Origin: an uncultured Elusimicrobiales bacterium
GTDB taxonomy: Bacteria > Elusimicrobiota > Elusimicrobia > Elusimicrobiales > Elusimicrobiaceae
NCBI GenBank assembly: GCA_944324105.1
Contig: CALUVA010000004.1
Coordinates: 1 to 37,019 of the forward strand
DNA length: 37,019 bases
Reading direction: 5' to 3'
Made by a program: the position numbers and the translations under genes
Notes under the pieces: generated by a model
What the model saw: only the letters and a program-made list of their open reading frames with translations
The model's database searches: none
Told to the model about the DNA's origin: nothing
Shown here: in pieces, positions 19,638 to 27,073 of the stretch
Numbering within the stretch: position 1 is the stretch's first letter
Layout: the number at the start of each line of letters is the position of its first letter

Positions 19638-20605
19638 ATCTGTATCCTTTAAAATTCCGCCCGATTTTCAAACAAACCATTTGGGGCGGCAATAAGCTGC
19701 GTGATGATCTGCACAAAACCCTGGCGCCGGAAAATACGGGGGAATCCTGGGAGCTGTCCGCCGTAAAAGGCAATGTGTCCGTGGCTAAAAACGGTCCGCT
19801 GGCCGGCAAGGATTTGGACTTTCTGTGCAAACATTTCGGGCCGGAACTGCTGGGTGAAAAAGTCTGCGCCAGAACGGGCAACGATTTTCCCCTGCTGTTT
19901 AAATTTATTGACGCGGCCAAAGATTTGTCCGTTCAGGTACACCCCAATGATGAGTTGGCCCGTTCGCGGCACAACAGTTTTGGAAAAACGGAAATGTGGT
20001 ATGTGCTTCAGGCGGACAAAGGCGCGCGTTTGATGAGCGGCTTTTCTGAAGAAACCGACAAAGCGGAATATCCCCAGCTGGTACAAAGCGGGGAAATTCT
20101 TGACCGCCTGGGCTCCTATGAAGTGACGGCAGGGGATTGTTTCTTTATCCCCTCCGGACGCATCCACGCCATCGGCGCGGGGCTGGTGGTAGCGGAAGTG
20201 CAGCAAACCTCTGACATTACGTACCGTATTTACGATTACCACCGCAAAGGCCCTGACGGAAAGGAACGCCAGCTGCATACGGACCTAGCCCTGGACGCGG
20301 TGGATTTTACCGTACAGTCCGACGCCCGCACACACTATATTGCGCGTTTAAATCAAGCCGTTACCGCCGTGCAATGCCCGTTCTTTACGGTCAATGTGCT
20401 GGAACTGCAGGGAGCCGTACAGCGCAACCTGCAGGAGCAGAAAAGTTTCGTTGTCTATATGTGCGCCAAAGGCCAGGCGGAGCTAGAGTGCAAGGGATAT
20501 AAATTACCGCTGCAGACGGGAGAAACCGTTCTGATACCCGCCCAATGCGCCGCAGACATTTCCCTTCAGGCCGAACAGGCAAAACTACTGGAAGTATACA
20601 TCTAA
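19634..20605 (+). CDS. manA: Mannose-6-phosphate isomerase, class I
   Basis: It interconverts mannose 6-phosphate and fructose 6-phosphate using zinc. The 323 residues form a cupin-type enzyme of the short bacterial class. Visible landmarks: FKQTIWGGNKL near residue 14, ESWELS, SVQVHPNDE (Gln and His zinc ligands), GKTEMWYVL (Glu ligand), and GRIHAIGAGLVVAEVQQ (His ligand). The ATG shares four bases with the stop of the ROK gene (ATGA), implying translational coupling. A mannose-family PTS lies about 13 kb downstream and would deliver mannose 6-phosphate or a similar sugar phosphate, a plausible substrate source. A shared terminator follows at 20620. Confidence 0.95.
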   Translation: MNLYPLKFRPIFKQTIWGGNKLRDDLHKTLAPENTGESWELSAVKGNVSVAKNGPLAGKDLDFLCKHFGPELLGEKVCARTGNDFPLLFKFIDAAKDLSVQVHPNDELARSRHNSFGKTEMWYVLQADKGARLMSGFSEETDKAEYPQLVQSGEILDRLGSYEVTAGDCFFIPSGRIHAIGAGLVVAEVQQTSDITYRIYDYHRKGPDGKERQLHTDLALDAVDFTVQSDARTHYIARLNQAVTAVQCPFFTVNVLELQGAVQRNLQEQKSFVVYMCAKGQAELECKGYKLPLQTGETVLIPAQCAADISLQAEQAKLLEVYI

Positions 20606-20619
20606 ATTCACAAGAACAG

Positions 20620-20644
20620 AAAGCCGCCCTTTTAGGGCGGCTTT
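20620..20644. terminator. Bidirectional terminator between manA and glf
   Basis: Arms AAAGCCGCCCT (20620-20630) and AGGGCGGCTTT (20634-20644) with loop TTT lie between two convergent genes. A-rich 5' and T-rich 3' flanks allow it to work on both strands. Confidence 0.85.
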
Positions 20645-20656
20645 TGCATATAAAAG

Positions 20657-21772
20657 TTATTTTATTTTTTCAAATAAAGCCAGTGCCGCCGCCACCGCCT
20701 GCTCCATGCTGCAATAAATATACCCACCCAAACGACCGTAAAAATATACGCCGGGCAGCTTTGCGGCTTCCTGCACATAGCGTTCATACAGAGCGGCGGA
20801 ACTAGCATTATGCACGGGATAATACGGCTCATTTTCCCCGCGTTTAAACGCTTGCGGAAATTCGGCGGAGATTACCGTGGAAGCAGATTTTTCATTCAAA
20901 AAATATTTATGTTCGCAAATGCGGGTAAAATCAAAATTATTGGGATAATTCACCACCGCACAGGGCTGGTAATATTCCATGTTTTTTTGTTCCGTTTCAA
21001 AGCGCAGGCTGCGGTAAGGCAACGGACCGAAGCGATAATCAAAAAATTCATCAATCGGCCCCGTATAGAACAAACGTTGGTATTGGATTTCATTTTTTAT
21101 TTTTTCAAACGGGGTGTTGAGCCGAACGGTAATTAAAGGACTATGCAGCATGTTTTCTACCATACGCGTATACCCCTGTGCAGGAATAGCCTGGTATTTA
21201 TCACGGAAATAACCGTCATCGCGGCTGACCGACACGGGTACGCGGGCCATAACTTCCTCGTCCATTTCCCGCGGGGAAACGCCCCATTGCTTTAGGGTAT
21301 ATTGCTCAAAAATCTTTTCGTAAACATAATGGGCCAAAAACTGCAAGTCCGCATCTTTTTGTCGCATTAGTTTCATGACAGGGACTTGGACGCCGTATCC
21401 GTATTCATCAACCAGTTTAGTTTCCAAACGGCAGGCCAAATATTGCGGAAAGACCTGATGCAGACTATTGAGATTAAACGGAACGGTTACATAACGGTTA
21501 TCCACCCAGGCATATACCTTTGAGAAAAAGTAGTGCCACGAGGTAAAAGTGCTTAAATACTCCCATATTTCTTTTTGGGTGGTATGAAAAATATGTGGTC
21601 CATAGCGGTGCACGGTAATCCCAGAGGAATGCTTGGAATCATAAATATTGCCGGCTATATGTTCCCGCCGATCAATAACCAACACCGGCTCCTGCAACTG
21701 CGACGCAATACGTTCCGCTATCACAGCACCGGACAAGCCGGCCCCCACCACTAAGTTTTTGACTTTTTCCAT
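20657..21772 (-). CDS. glf: UDP-galactopyranose mutase
   Basis: An FAD enzyme that converts UDP-galactopyranose to UDP-galactofuranose, the donor for surface glycans. At 371 residues it has normal length. The dinucleotide fold is VVGAGLSGAVIAERIA near residues 8-23, followed by DRREHIAGNIYD and the family segment YGPHIFHTT. WHYFFSKVYAWVDNRYVTVPFNL is the substrate-side region. It lies 24 nt after galE on the same strand with a GGAG ribosome binding site. Its sequence is visibly more AT-rich than the housekeeping genes around it, as often seen for surface-sugar genes acquired by transfer. Confidence 0.96.
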   Translation of the reverse strand: MEKVKNLVVGAGLSGAVIAERIASQLQEPVLVIDRREHIAGNIYDSKHSSGITVHRYGPHIFHTTQKEIWEYLSTFTSWHYFFSKVYAWVDNRYVTVPFNLNSLHQVFPQYLACRLETKLVDEYGYGVQVPVMKLMRQKDADLQFLAHYVYEKIFEQYTLKQWGVSPREMDEEVMARVPVSVSRDDGYFRDKYQAIPAQGYTRMVENMLHSPLITVRLNTPFEKIKNEIQYQRLFYTGPIDEFFDYRFGPLPYRSLRFETEQKNMEYYQPCAVVNYPNNFDFTRICEHKYFLNEKSASTVISAEFPQAFKRGENEPYYPVHNASSAALYERYVQEAAKLPGVYFYGRLGGYIYCSMEQAVAAALALFEKIK

Positions 21773-21796
21773 CTAATTTCTCCAGCATCCAAAGGC

Positions 21797-22774
21797 TTAA
21801 TAGCGTTTATTTTGTTCCCATTTCCAAGCCGTGGCAATAATATCTTCAATCTGCATATACCGTGGTTTCCAGCCCAGCACTGTTTCCGCCGGGCCGTGCG
21901 CCGCGGCGTAAAGCTCGGCCGGATCCCCGGCGCGGCGCGGCGCCGTTTGTACGGGGCATTTTTTACCTGTTACTTTTTCCGCCGCGGCAATAATATTCCT
22001 GACGGAAGTTTTTACCCCCGTCCCCAAATTGACATATCCGCTGAATGTATCCAGCTTTTCCAAGGCTAGCCGGTGGGCAGAGGCTAAATCTTCTACATGG
22101 ATGTAATCGCGAAGGCAGGTCCCGTCCGCCGTAGGATAATCCTCTCCAAAGATTTTAATACATTCTCTCTCTCCCTTAATGGCTTGCAGCACCAGCGGGA
22201 TTAAATGCGTTTCCGGATGATGCGACTCCCCTATCGTACCATCCGCAGCCGCGCCGGCAGCGTTAAAATAACGCAATGCCGCATATTTCAGTCCGTATGC
22301 ACGGGCATAATCGGCAAAAATCCGTTCTATCATCAATTTGGACCGCCCATAAGGATTTATCGGATTCTGGGGATGTCTTTCATCTATAGGTGTATATTGC
22401 GGTTCCCCGTATGTGGCACAAGTACTGGAAAAAACAATTTTATTTACACCGCGTTTTTTCATAGCGGCCAACAAATTTAATGTCCCGGCCACATTGTTCT
22501 GATAATATTTTTGTGGATCGGTAACGCTTTCTCCCACATAAGTATACGCGGCAAAATGCATTACCGCCTCAAAGTCATATTTGGCAAACACAGACTCTAA
22601 CGAAGCAGGTTCCGCCAAATCCGCCTTTTCAAACGGCACACTTTCCGGCACCGCTTCCCGGTGTCCGTAGACCAGGTTGTCAGCCACTACACAGTTGTAT
22701 CCTTCTTCCACCAGATGTTTTACCGTGTGCGATCCGATATATCCCGCACCGCCCATGACTAAAATCTTTTTCAT
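21797..22774 (-). CDS. galE: UDP-glucose 4-epimerase
   Basis: An NAD-dependent short-chain dehydrogenase fold enzyme (325 aa) that interconverts UDP-glucose and UDP-galactose. The N-terminus MGGAGYIGSHTVKHL is the Rossmann loop. The catalytic Ser is in SSTCATYGEP, and the Tyr and Lys are in PYGRSKLMIE. RYFNAAGA follows as in the family. It is first in the galE-glf pair and supplies UDP-galactose to the mutase. A good promoter (22857-22828 on the minus strand) and a GAGGGAG ribosome binding site lie upstream. Confidence 0.96.
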   Translation of the reverse strand: MKKILVMGGAGYIGSHTVKHLVEEGYNCVVADNLVYGHREAVPESVPFEKADLAEPASLESVFAKYDFEAVMHFAAYTYVGESVTDPQKYYQNNVAGTLNLLAAMKKRGVNKIVFSSTCATYGEPQYTPIDERHPQNPINPYGRSKLMIERIFADYARAYGLKYAALRYFNAAGAAADGTIGESHHPETHLIPLVLQAIKGERECIKIFGEDYPTADGTCLRDYIHVEDLASAHRLALEKLDTFSGYVNLGTGVKTSVRNIIAAAEKVTGKKCPVQTAPRRAGDPAELYAAAHGPAETVLGWKPRYMQIEDIIATAWKWEQNKRY

Positions 22775-22827
22775 AGAGTCTCCCTCTGTCCCAACTGCCA
22801 GACCGTCCGGCGGCCGGCTTTATCTTC

Positions 22828-22857
22828 AGTATAGATAACTCCTCCGGGAAGCGTCAA
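22828..22857 (-). promoter_or_regulatory. Promoter for galE-glf
   Basis: On the minus strand, TTGACG (complement of 22852-22857), an 18-nt spacer, then TATACT (complement of 22828-22833). The leader would be about 47 nt to the galE ATG. Confidence 0.65.
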
Positions 22858-22928
22858 CCGTTGCCCGGGCAAAAGGTGCTATTGACATATAACTCTATTT
22901 TCTTGCTGTTTTATCTTACGAAACATAC

Positions 22929-22934
22929 TATAAT
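22929..22934 (+). promoter_or_regulatory. -10 box for the autotransporter gene
   Basis: A perfect TATAAT (22929-22934) lies 34 nt before the ATG. The nearest -35-like box, TTGCTG at 22903-22908, is 20 nt away, too far for ideal spacing. AAAAGGAG gives a strong ribosome binding site at about 22956-22963. Confidence 0.5.
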
Positions 22935-22967
22935 AAAGAAAAAATTCCCCTTCCCAAAAGGAGCTTT

Positions 22968-25946
22968 ATGAAACTGCAGATTTTAGCCATTTGTTTGTTT
23001 TTGGCGGCATCGGCACTGGCGCAGGACATAACTGGACGCACGGAAACTATAGAGAATGAAACACGCCCCGGCACTCCTCTGGAAATCATTGCCGGAGATG
23101 CCAGCAGCGGCAACGCTATAGGGAATAAACTTATTGTCATTAATAGTACCATACAAGGAAACAACAGTCCGCTGGCCAATGCCTCTATTATGGGAGGCAA
23201 AACAACCACGGGGGCCGCTAACGAAAACAGCGTAGAAGTTTCCGATACCTCCACCGTAAACCGCAACATATACGGCGGATACGGCAACACACAGGCAAAC
23301 CATAATACGGTGCTAATTACAGGTTCTAAAGTTAATCAGGGAGCCTCTTTACACGAGGAAGCAACCCTGTCTGCATATCAGGCTGAACGCGAACTGGTAG
23401 CGGGAGAAGAAGGATATGTTTCGCACTCCGTTTCCGTAGACTCGGCACAAGTCGCAGGAAATTTAACTCCAGAAGAATCCTTGTACTCCGTATACGGAGG
23501 GGTTGTACATAACGGAGAAGCCGCCTATAACCGCATCATAGTCCGCAATTCAAAAGAGGACGGCAATAACCGCCCCATCGGCAATAATCTCATCGGAGCT
23601 TATGGCCCATATCTATCAGATACCTACCTGCACGAAAATACAGTAGAAGTAATAAACTCCCAAGTCAGCGGCCTGATTGTCGGAGGTGCTGGAATGGGTT
23701 TTACCTGGGAGGACAAAGTGCGTCAGCCTCTGCGCAACGACAATAATTCCGTTATTTTAACTGATTCGGAAGTAAATGATGTTATAGGAGCATACGGCGG
23801 AATTAACACAAACGGGAATTCAATTCGACTTTCCGGTTCATCGGCAGATAATCTGTATGGCGTTTCCTTCGGACAAAATATTTTTTATTCCAGCGGAAAC
23901 GATGTAATAGACAATACAGCCAACAATAATGTTGTCGTTCTGGAAAACAATTCTTCCGTTTCCGGCAATATTTACGGAGCACAAAGTCATAGTGTACAAG
24001 CCTCTGGAAACCAGATAAATATTACTGATTCCAATGCCTATGGGAATATATACGGCGTTCATATGTCCAATACGCTGGTTCAACAGGATGCAAACACCAC
24101 GGGATGGAATACCACCTCGGCCACAGCCCAAGGTAATAGTATCCTGTTGCAAAACGCCGAAGCGGGCAACAGTTCCGCCGAAATAGCCGGGGCCATGAAT
24201 TTCAGCGGGGCGGCCAATAATAATGCCGTGCAAATTGCCGCTTCTACCGTAACCGCATCCACCCTGGCCGGCGGCTGGGCCGAACACGAGCGCCAAACCC
24301 TGACCGCCGAAGGCCAGCAGGAATTTGCCATCGGCTTCCAAGCAGACGGAAACGGTGTAACCGCCTCCAACAGCATGATGACAGCTAATATATACGGGGG
24401 ACAGGTAACCCTGGAAGAAGAAATAAACCCGGCCGGGGATACGGACACCACCCTTTCTTCCGCTTCCTCCAACTATGTGGAATTATATGATTCTTCCGTT
24501 ACCGGGAACGTATACGGCGGTGCCGCCCGCGGGAACTACACCCGGGCAAACGGCAACCGCGTGTGGCTTTCCGGCACCAACATAGAAGGCAACGTATACG
24601 GAGGTCTGGCGGAAGGGGCAGACTCCATTTCTTCCAATAATGAAGTGATTTTACACAACACTACCGTCAACGGGAACGTATACGGCGCATCTGCCGCCCA
24701 AGGCGGCGGCAACACCGTCACGCTGTCCGGACAAACTACGGTTTCCGGTACCGTATATGGCGGGACTGGTACAGGGAACCAACTGACGCTGCTCAATTTT
24801 CAAAGCAGCGACGCATTATCTCTCTCCGGCTTTGACAATCCGTATCTGATTGTCGGGGCGGACACTTCCGTTACTTTTGCCCAGGACGTGCCGGAAGCCC
24901 ATGTCATCGTACAGGGTATAGCGGATGTACAAGGCCACGTGTTGGCCCGTACGCCGGATGCTAATTCATCTTTTATTTTACATGCGGAAAATTCCGGGGT
25001 ATATACCTACTCCCTGGTTCCGCAGGCAGAAGCCGACAGCGGACTGACGGCGTGGCTGCTTTCCGGCGGATTTTCACAACAGCGGGCCGAAAGTTATGCG
25101 CAAACCAACCTGGTGGCCCTGGCCTTGGCCAATGCGGGGGACGGACTTCTGGACTCGGTTATCCAAGACGCGGCACAGACGGACCAGGAAAAAGGAAGTT
25201 TTTTAAAAACGGGGTATGAACACCTCAAACACGAAACCGGAAGCGGCTTTACCCTGCGCGCCACCACGGCACTGGCCGGTTTATACGGCCGCAGAGATAC
25301 CTGGACCGGCGGTTTGTATACACGCTATGCTTATGGGACATATACCACCTACCCCGTCCGGGCGGACAGTTATGCCTCCTCCTGGGCCGGCGGCGCGTTT
25401 GGCGCATGGGACGCCACGGAGAATTTGCAGCTGCTGGCGGATGCACGCATCGGTTGGCAACAAACCAGTTATGGCGGCTCGGCTGAAACGGGAGCTTCTT
25501 TTGAATACGAAGGAGCTTTTACCTCTATGCTGGCCGGGGCTTTATATACTTTGGGCGGCTCTTGGACAGCCGGAGCCAAACTGCGCTGGACACACATCCG
25601 GGGTGACTCCATGACGGATAATTTGGGCGAATCGGTCTATATTACCGGTTCGGACAGCCTTCTGGGAACACTCGGCCTTTCCTATGCGGCACAAAATTTG
25701 GCTTTTGGCCATTTTATGCCGCTGGCCCGGGCGGAGCTGCTGCATGAGTTTAACGGGCGCGGAGTAAGCCGGGTGGAAGGGCGCAGGCTAAATGCCCTGT
25801 CTTTGCGCGGCACGTCCGGCCGTCTCACGCTGGGGCTGACATATACGGATGAAACCAAAGGCTTAAGCGCCGCGCTGGCAGGCTTTGCACAAGGCGGGCA
25901 GGAAGACGGATGGGGCTTAAAGTTCAACGGAAGCCTGCGGTTTTAA
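22968..25946 (+). CDS. Autotransporter (type Va-like) with repeat-built passenger
   Basis: A 992-residue secreted or surface protein. A signal peptide MKLQILAICLFLAASALA precedes QD. The passenger, about residues 20-720, is rich in Asn, Gly, Ser, Thr and Val with a recurring turn N-[IV]-Y-G-G near residues 100, 333, 359, 474, 513, 541, 569 and 594; the last four are 28, 28 and 25 residues apart. This pattern fits a right-handed beta-helix with an Asn ladder. From about residue 740 comes an autotransporter beta-barrel of about 250 residues with alternating aromatic strands, ending in LKFNGSLRF with a C-terminal Phe. No protease triad or RGD is apparent; an adhesin or surface-layer role is inferred only. 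The first half looks more AT-rich than the barrel. Confidence 0.88.
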   Translation: MKLQILAICLFLAASALAQDITGRTETIENETRPGTPLEIIAGDASSGNAIGNKLIVINSTIQGNNSPLANASIMGGKTTTGAANENSVEVSDTSTVNRNIYGGYGNTQANHNTVLITGSKVNQGASLHEEATLSAYQAERELVAGEEGYVSHSVSVDSAQVAGNLTPEESLYSVYGGVVHNGEAAYNRIIVRNSKEDGNNRPIGNNLIGAYGPYLSDTYLHENTVEVINSQVSGLIVGGAGMGFTWEDKVRQPLRNDNNSVILTDSEVNDVIGAYGGINTNGNSIRLSGSSADNLYGVSFGQNIFYSSGNDVIDNTANNNVVVLENNSSVSGNIYGAQSHSVQASGNQINITDSNAYGNIYGVHMSNTLVQQDANTTGWNTTSATAQGNSILLQNAEAGNSSAEIAGAMNFSGAANNNAVQIAASTVTASTLAGGWAEHERQTLTAEGQQEFAIGFQADGNGVTASNSMMTANIYGGQVTLEEEINPAGDTDTTLSSASSNYVELYDSSVTGNVYGGAARGNYTRANGNRVWLSGTNIEGNVYGGLAEGADSISSNNEVILHNTTVNGNVYGASAAQGGGNTVTLSGQTTVSGTVYGGTGTGNQLTLLNFQSSDALSLSGFDNPYLIVGADTSVTFAQDVPEAHVIVQGIADVQGHVLARTPDANSSFILHAENSGVYTYSLVPQAEADSGLTAWLLSGGFSQQRAESYAQTNLVALALANAGDGLLDSVIQDAAQTDQEKGSFLKTGYEHLKHETGSGFTLRATTALAGLYGRRDTWTGGLYTRYAYGTYTTYPVRADSYASSWAGGAFGAWDATENLQLLADARIGWQQTSYGGSAETGASFEYEGAFTSMLAGALYTLGGSWTAGAKLRWTHIRGDSMTDNLGESVYITGSDSLLGTLGLSYAAQNLAFGHFMPLARAELLHEFNGRGVSRVEGRRLNALSLRGTSGRLTLGLTYTDETKGLSAALAGFAQGGQEDGWGLKFNGSLRF

Positions 25947-26018
25947 TTGCCATTGGCCAGGGACGGACTGTTTTTTATATAATAACAGCGTCCCCAGATG
26001 GGCAGGAGAAGAAAACTC

Positions 26019-26047
26019 TTCCCAAACGGGAAAAAAATTGTTATACT
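26019..26047 (+). promoter_or_regulatory. Promoter for tRNA-Ala
   Basis: TTCCCA (26019-26024), 17 nt, TATACT (26042-26047), 12 nt before the tRNA 5' end. A second candidate (TTGGCC 25954-25959, TATAAT 25978-25983) lies further upstream, just after the autotransporter stop. Confidence 0.55.
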
Positions 26048-26059
26048 ATATACATAGAC

Positions 26060-26135
26060 GGGCCCGTAGCTCAGCTGGGAGAGCGCCTGCATGGCATGCA
26101 GGAGGTCGCAAGTTCGATCCTTGTCGGGTCCACCA
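26060..26135 (+). tRNA. tRNA-Ala (GGC)
   Basis: A 76-nt tRNA. The acceptor arms GGGCCCG (26060-26066) and CGGGTCC (26125-26131) pair with one G-T wobble, followed by ACCA (CCA encoded). The anticodon stem CCTGC/GCAGG encloses ATGGCAT, with anticodon GGC at 26093-26095. The D arm and T arm (AGTTCGATCCTT) are standard. Confidence 0.96.
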
Positions 26136-26140
26136 TTTTA

Positions 26141-26164
26141 AACCCCGCGAAAGCGGGGTTTTTT
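26141..26164 (+). terminator. Terminator after tRNA-Ala
   Basis: AACCCCGC (26141-26148), a GAAA tetraloop, GCGGGGTT (26153-26160) and a T-run. Confidence 0.9.
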
Positions 26165-26236
26165 ATGTCCTCCGGCGCACTGCCGCGCCACTGCCCTCGG
26201 CGGAAGGCAGGCTTTGTTTTCCGTTTATAATTAAAA

Positions 26237-26261
26237 ATTTGCCTTCGGGCAAATCTTTTTT
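26237..26261 (+). terminator. Second plus-strand terminator hairpin, no gene in front
   Basis: ATTTGCC (26237-26243), a TTCG tetraloop, GGCAAAT (26248-26254), then C and six or more T. It comes about 75 nt after the tRNA-Ala terminator with no recognisable gene between, so it may be a back-up stop or the end of an unknown short transcript. Confidence 0.65.
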
Positions 26262-26273
26262 GTCTTAAAAAAA

Positions 26274-26300
26274 CGGATAAAGAAACTATCTCTTTATCCG
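26274..26300 (-). terminator. Terminator after the smc-phosphoesterase pair
   Basis: CGGATAAAGA (26274-26283) and TCTTTATCCG (26291-26300) form a 10-bp stem. On the minus strand the stem is followed by a run of seven T. It is 30 nt past the phosphoesterase stop. Confidence 0.85.
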
Positions 26301-26329
26301 CCGCACAAAAATCCTCTCAGCCATATCCT

Positions 26330-27073
26330 TCACATTCCCCAGGCCAGACTGTCCACCAGAAACCCGGGCAGGCCCGCCGCGCGCATTTTTTCCTGTGTCG
26401 GTCCGAAATCGTACTTTTGGCGCAAAAAGCGGAAAGTATTTTCCTCCGTATTCCACAGACCAAAAGATGCCCGTGCGTCATTGTCACGCGGTTTACCCAC
26501 GGAGCCGGGATTAATGACATAACGGCAGGAAGGCTGCAACGGCACTTCTTCCTCCTCTCTTACCACATGGGCATGGCAAACGGCGGCATCTCCCTCCATA
26601 TAAAAAGACAAATGCGTATGTCCCACAAAAAGCACCTGCCCTGTCCATAAAGGATAAGCTGTGCGGTATTGCTGGCAACTGGCAAAATATTCTTTTACAG
26701 GGTCCATGGGAGAACCGTGTACCACGGTAAAATCTTCTCCGTGTGCCACTTCCGGCAAAAAAGAAACAAAACGCATGGCTTTGGTATTAAGCTGTTTAGC
26801 AGTCCAATCCAGGGACTTAAGGGCGTCAAAGTTAAAATATTCGCGCAGTTCGGGATGGGTAAAAATGGCATCGTGGTTGCCCAACACCCCCGTTACCAAG
26901 CCGTCGTCCTGCATATTGCGGTATTTCTGTATGCATTTTTCCGGATCCGGCCCGTAGCCGATCAGATCCCCGCAGAAAATATATTTCTGTGCGCCTTCGT
27001 CCTTCATGCGCTGCAGGGCGGCGTAAAACGCCTCCAGGTTGCCGTGAATATCCGAAAATACACCGTATATCAT
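26330..27073 (-). CDS. Calcineurin-like metallophosphoesterase (YfcE/MJ0936-like)
   Basis: A 247-residue two-metal phosphoesterase. The metal motifs appear in order: FSDIHGN at residues 7-13 (Asp and His), GDLIGYGPDP near 36, GNHD near 66, VVHGSP and GHTH. The layout matches small YfcE-type phosphodiesterases and diadenosine-type phosphatases; the natural substrate is unknown. Its ATG shares one base with the smc stop (TGATG), so it should be translated by ribosomes finishing smc. A functional link with chromosome segregation is not implied by the family, only by this coupling. Confidence 0.9.
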   Translation of the reverse strand: MIYGVFSDIHGNLEAFYAALQRMKDEGAQKYIFCGDLIGYGPDPEKCIQKYRNMQDDGLVTGVLGNHDAIFTHPELREYFNFDALKSLDWTAKQLNTKAMRFVSFLPEVAHGEDFTVVHGSPMDPVKEYFASCQQYRTAYPLWTGQVLFVGHTHLSFYMEGDAAVCHAHVVREEEEVPLQPSCRYVINPGSVGKPRDNDARASFGLWNTEENTFRFLRQKYDFGPTQEKMRAAGLPGFLVDSLAWGM

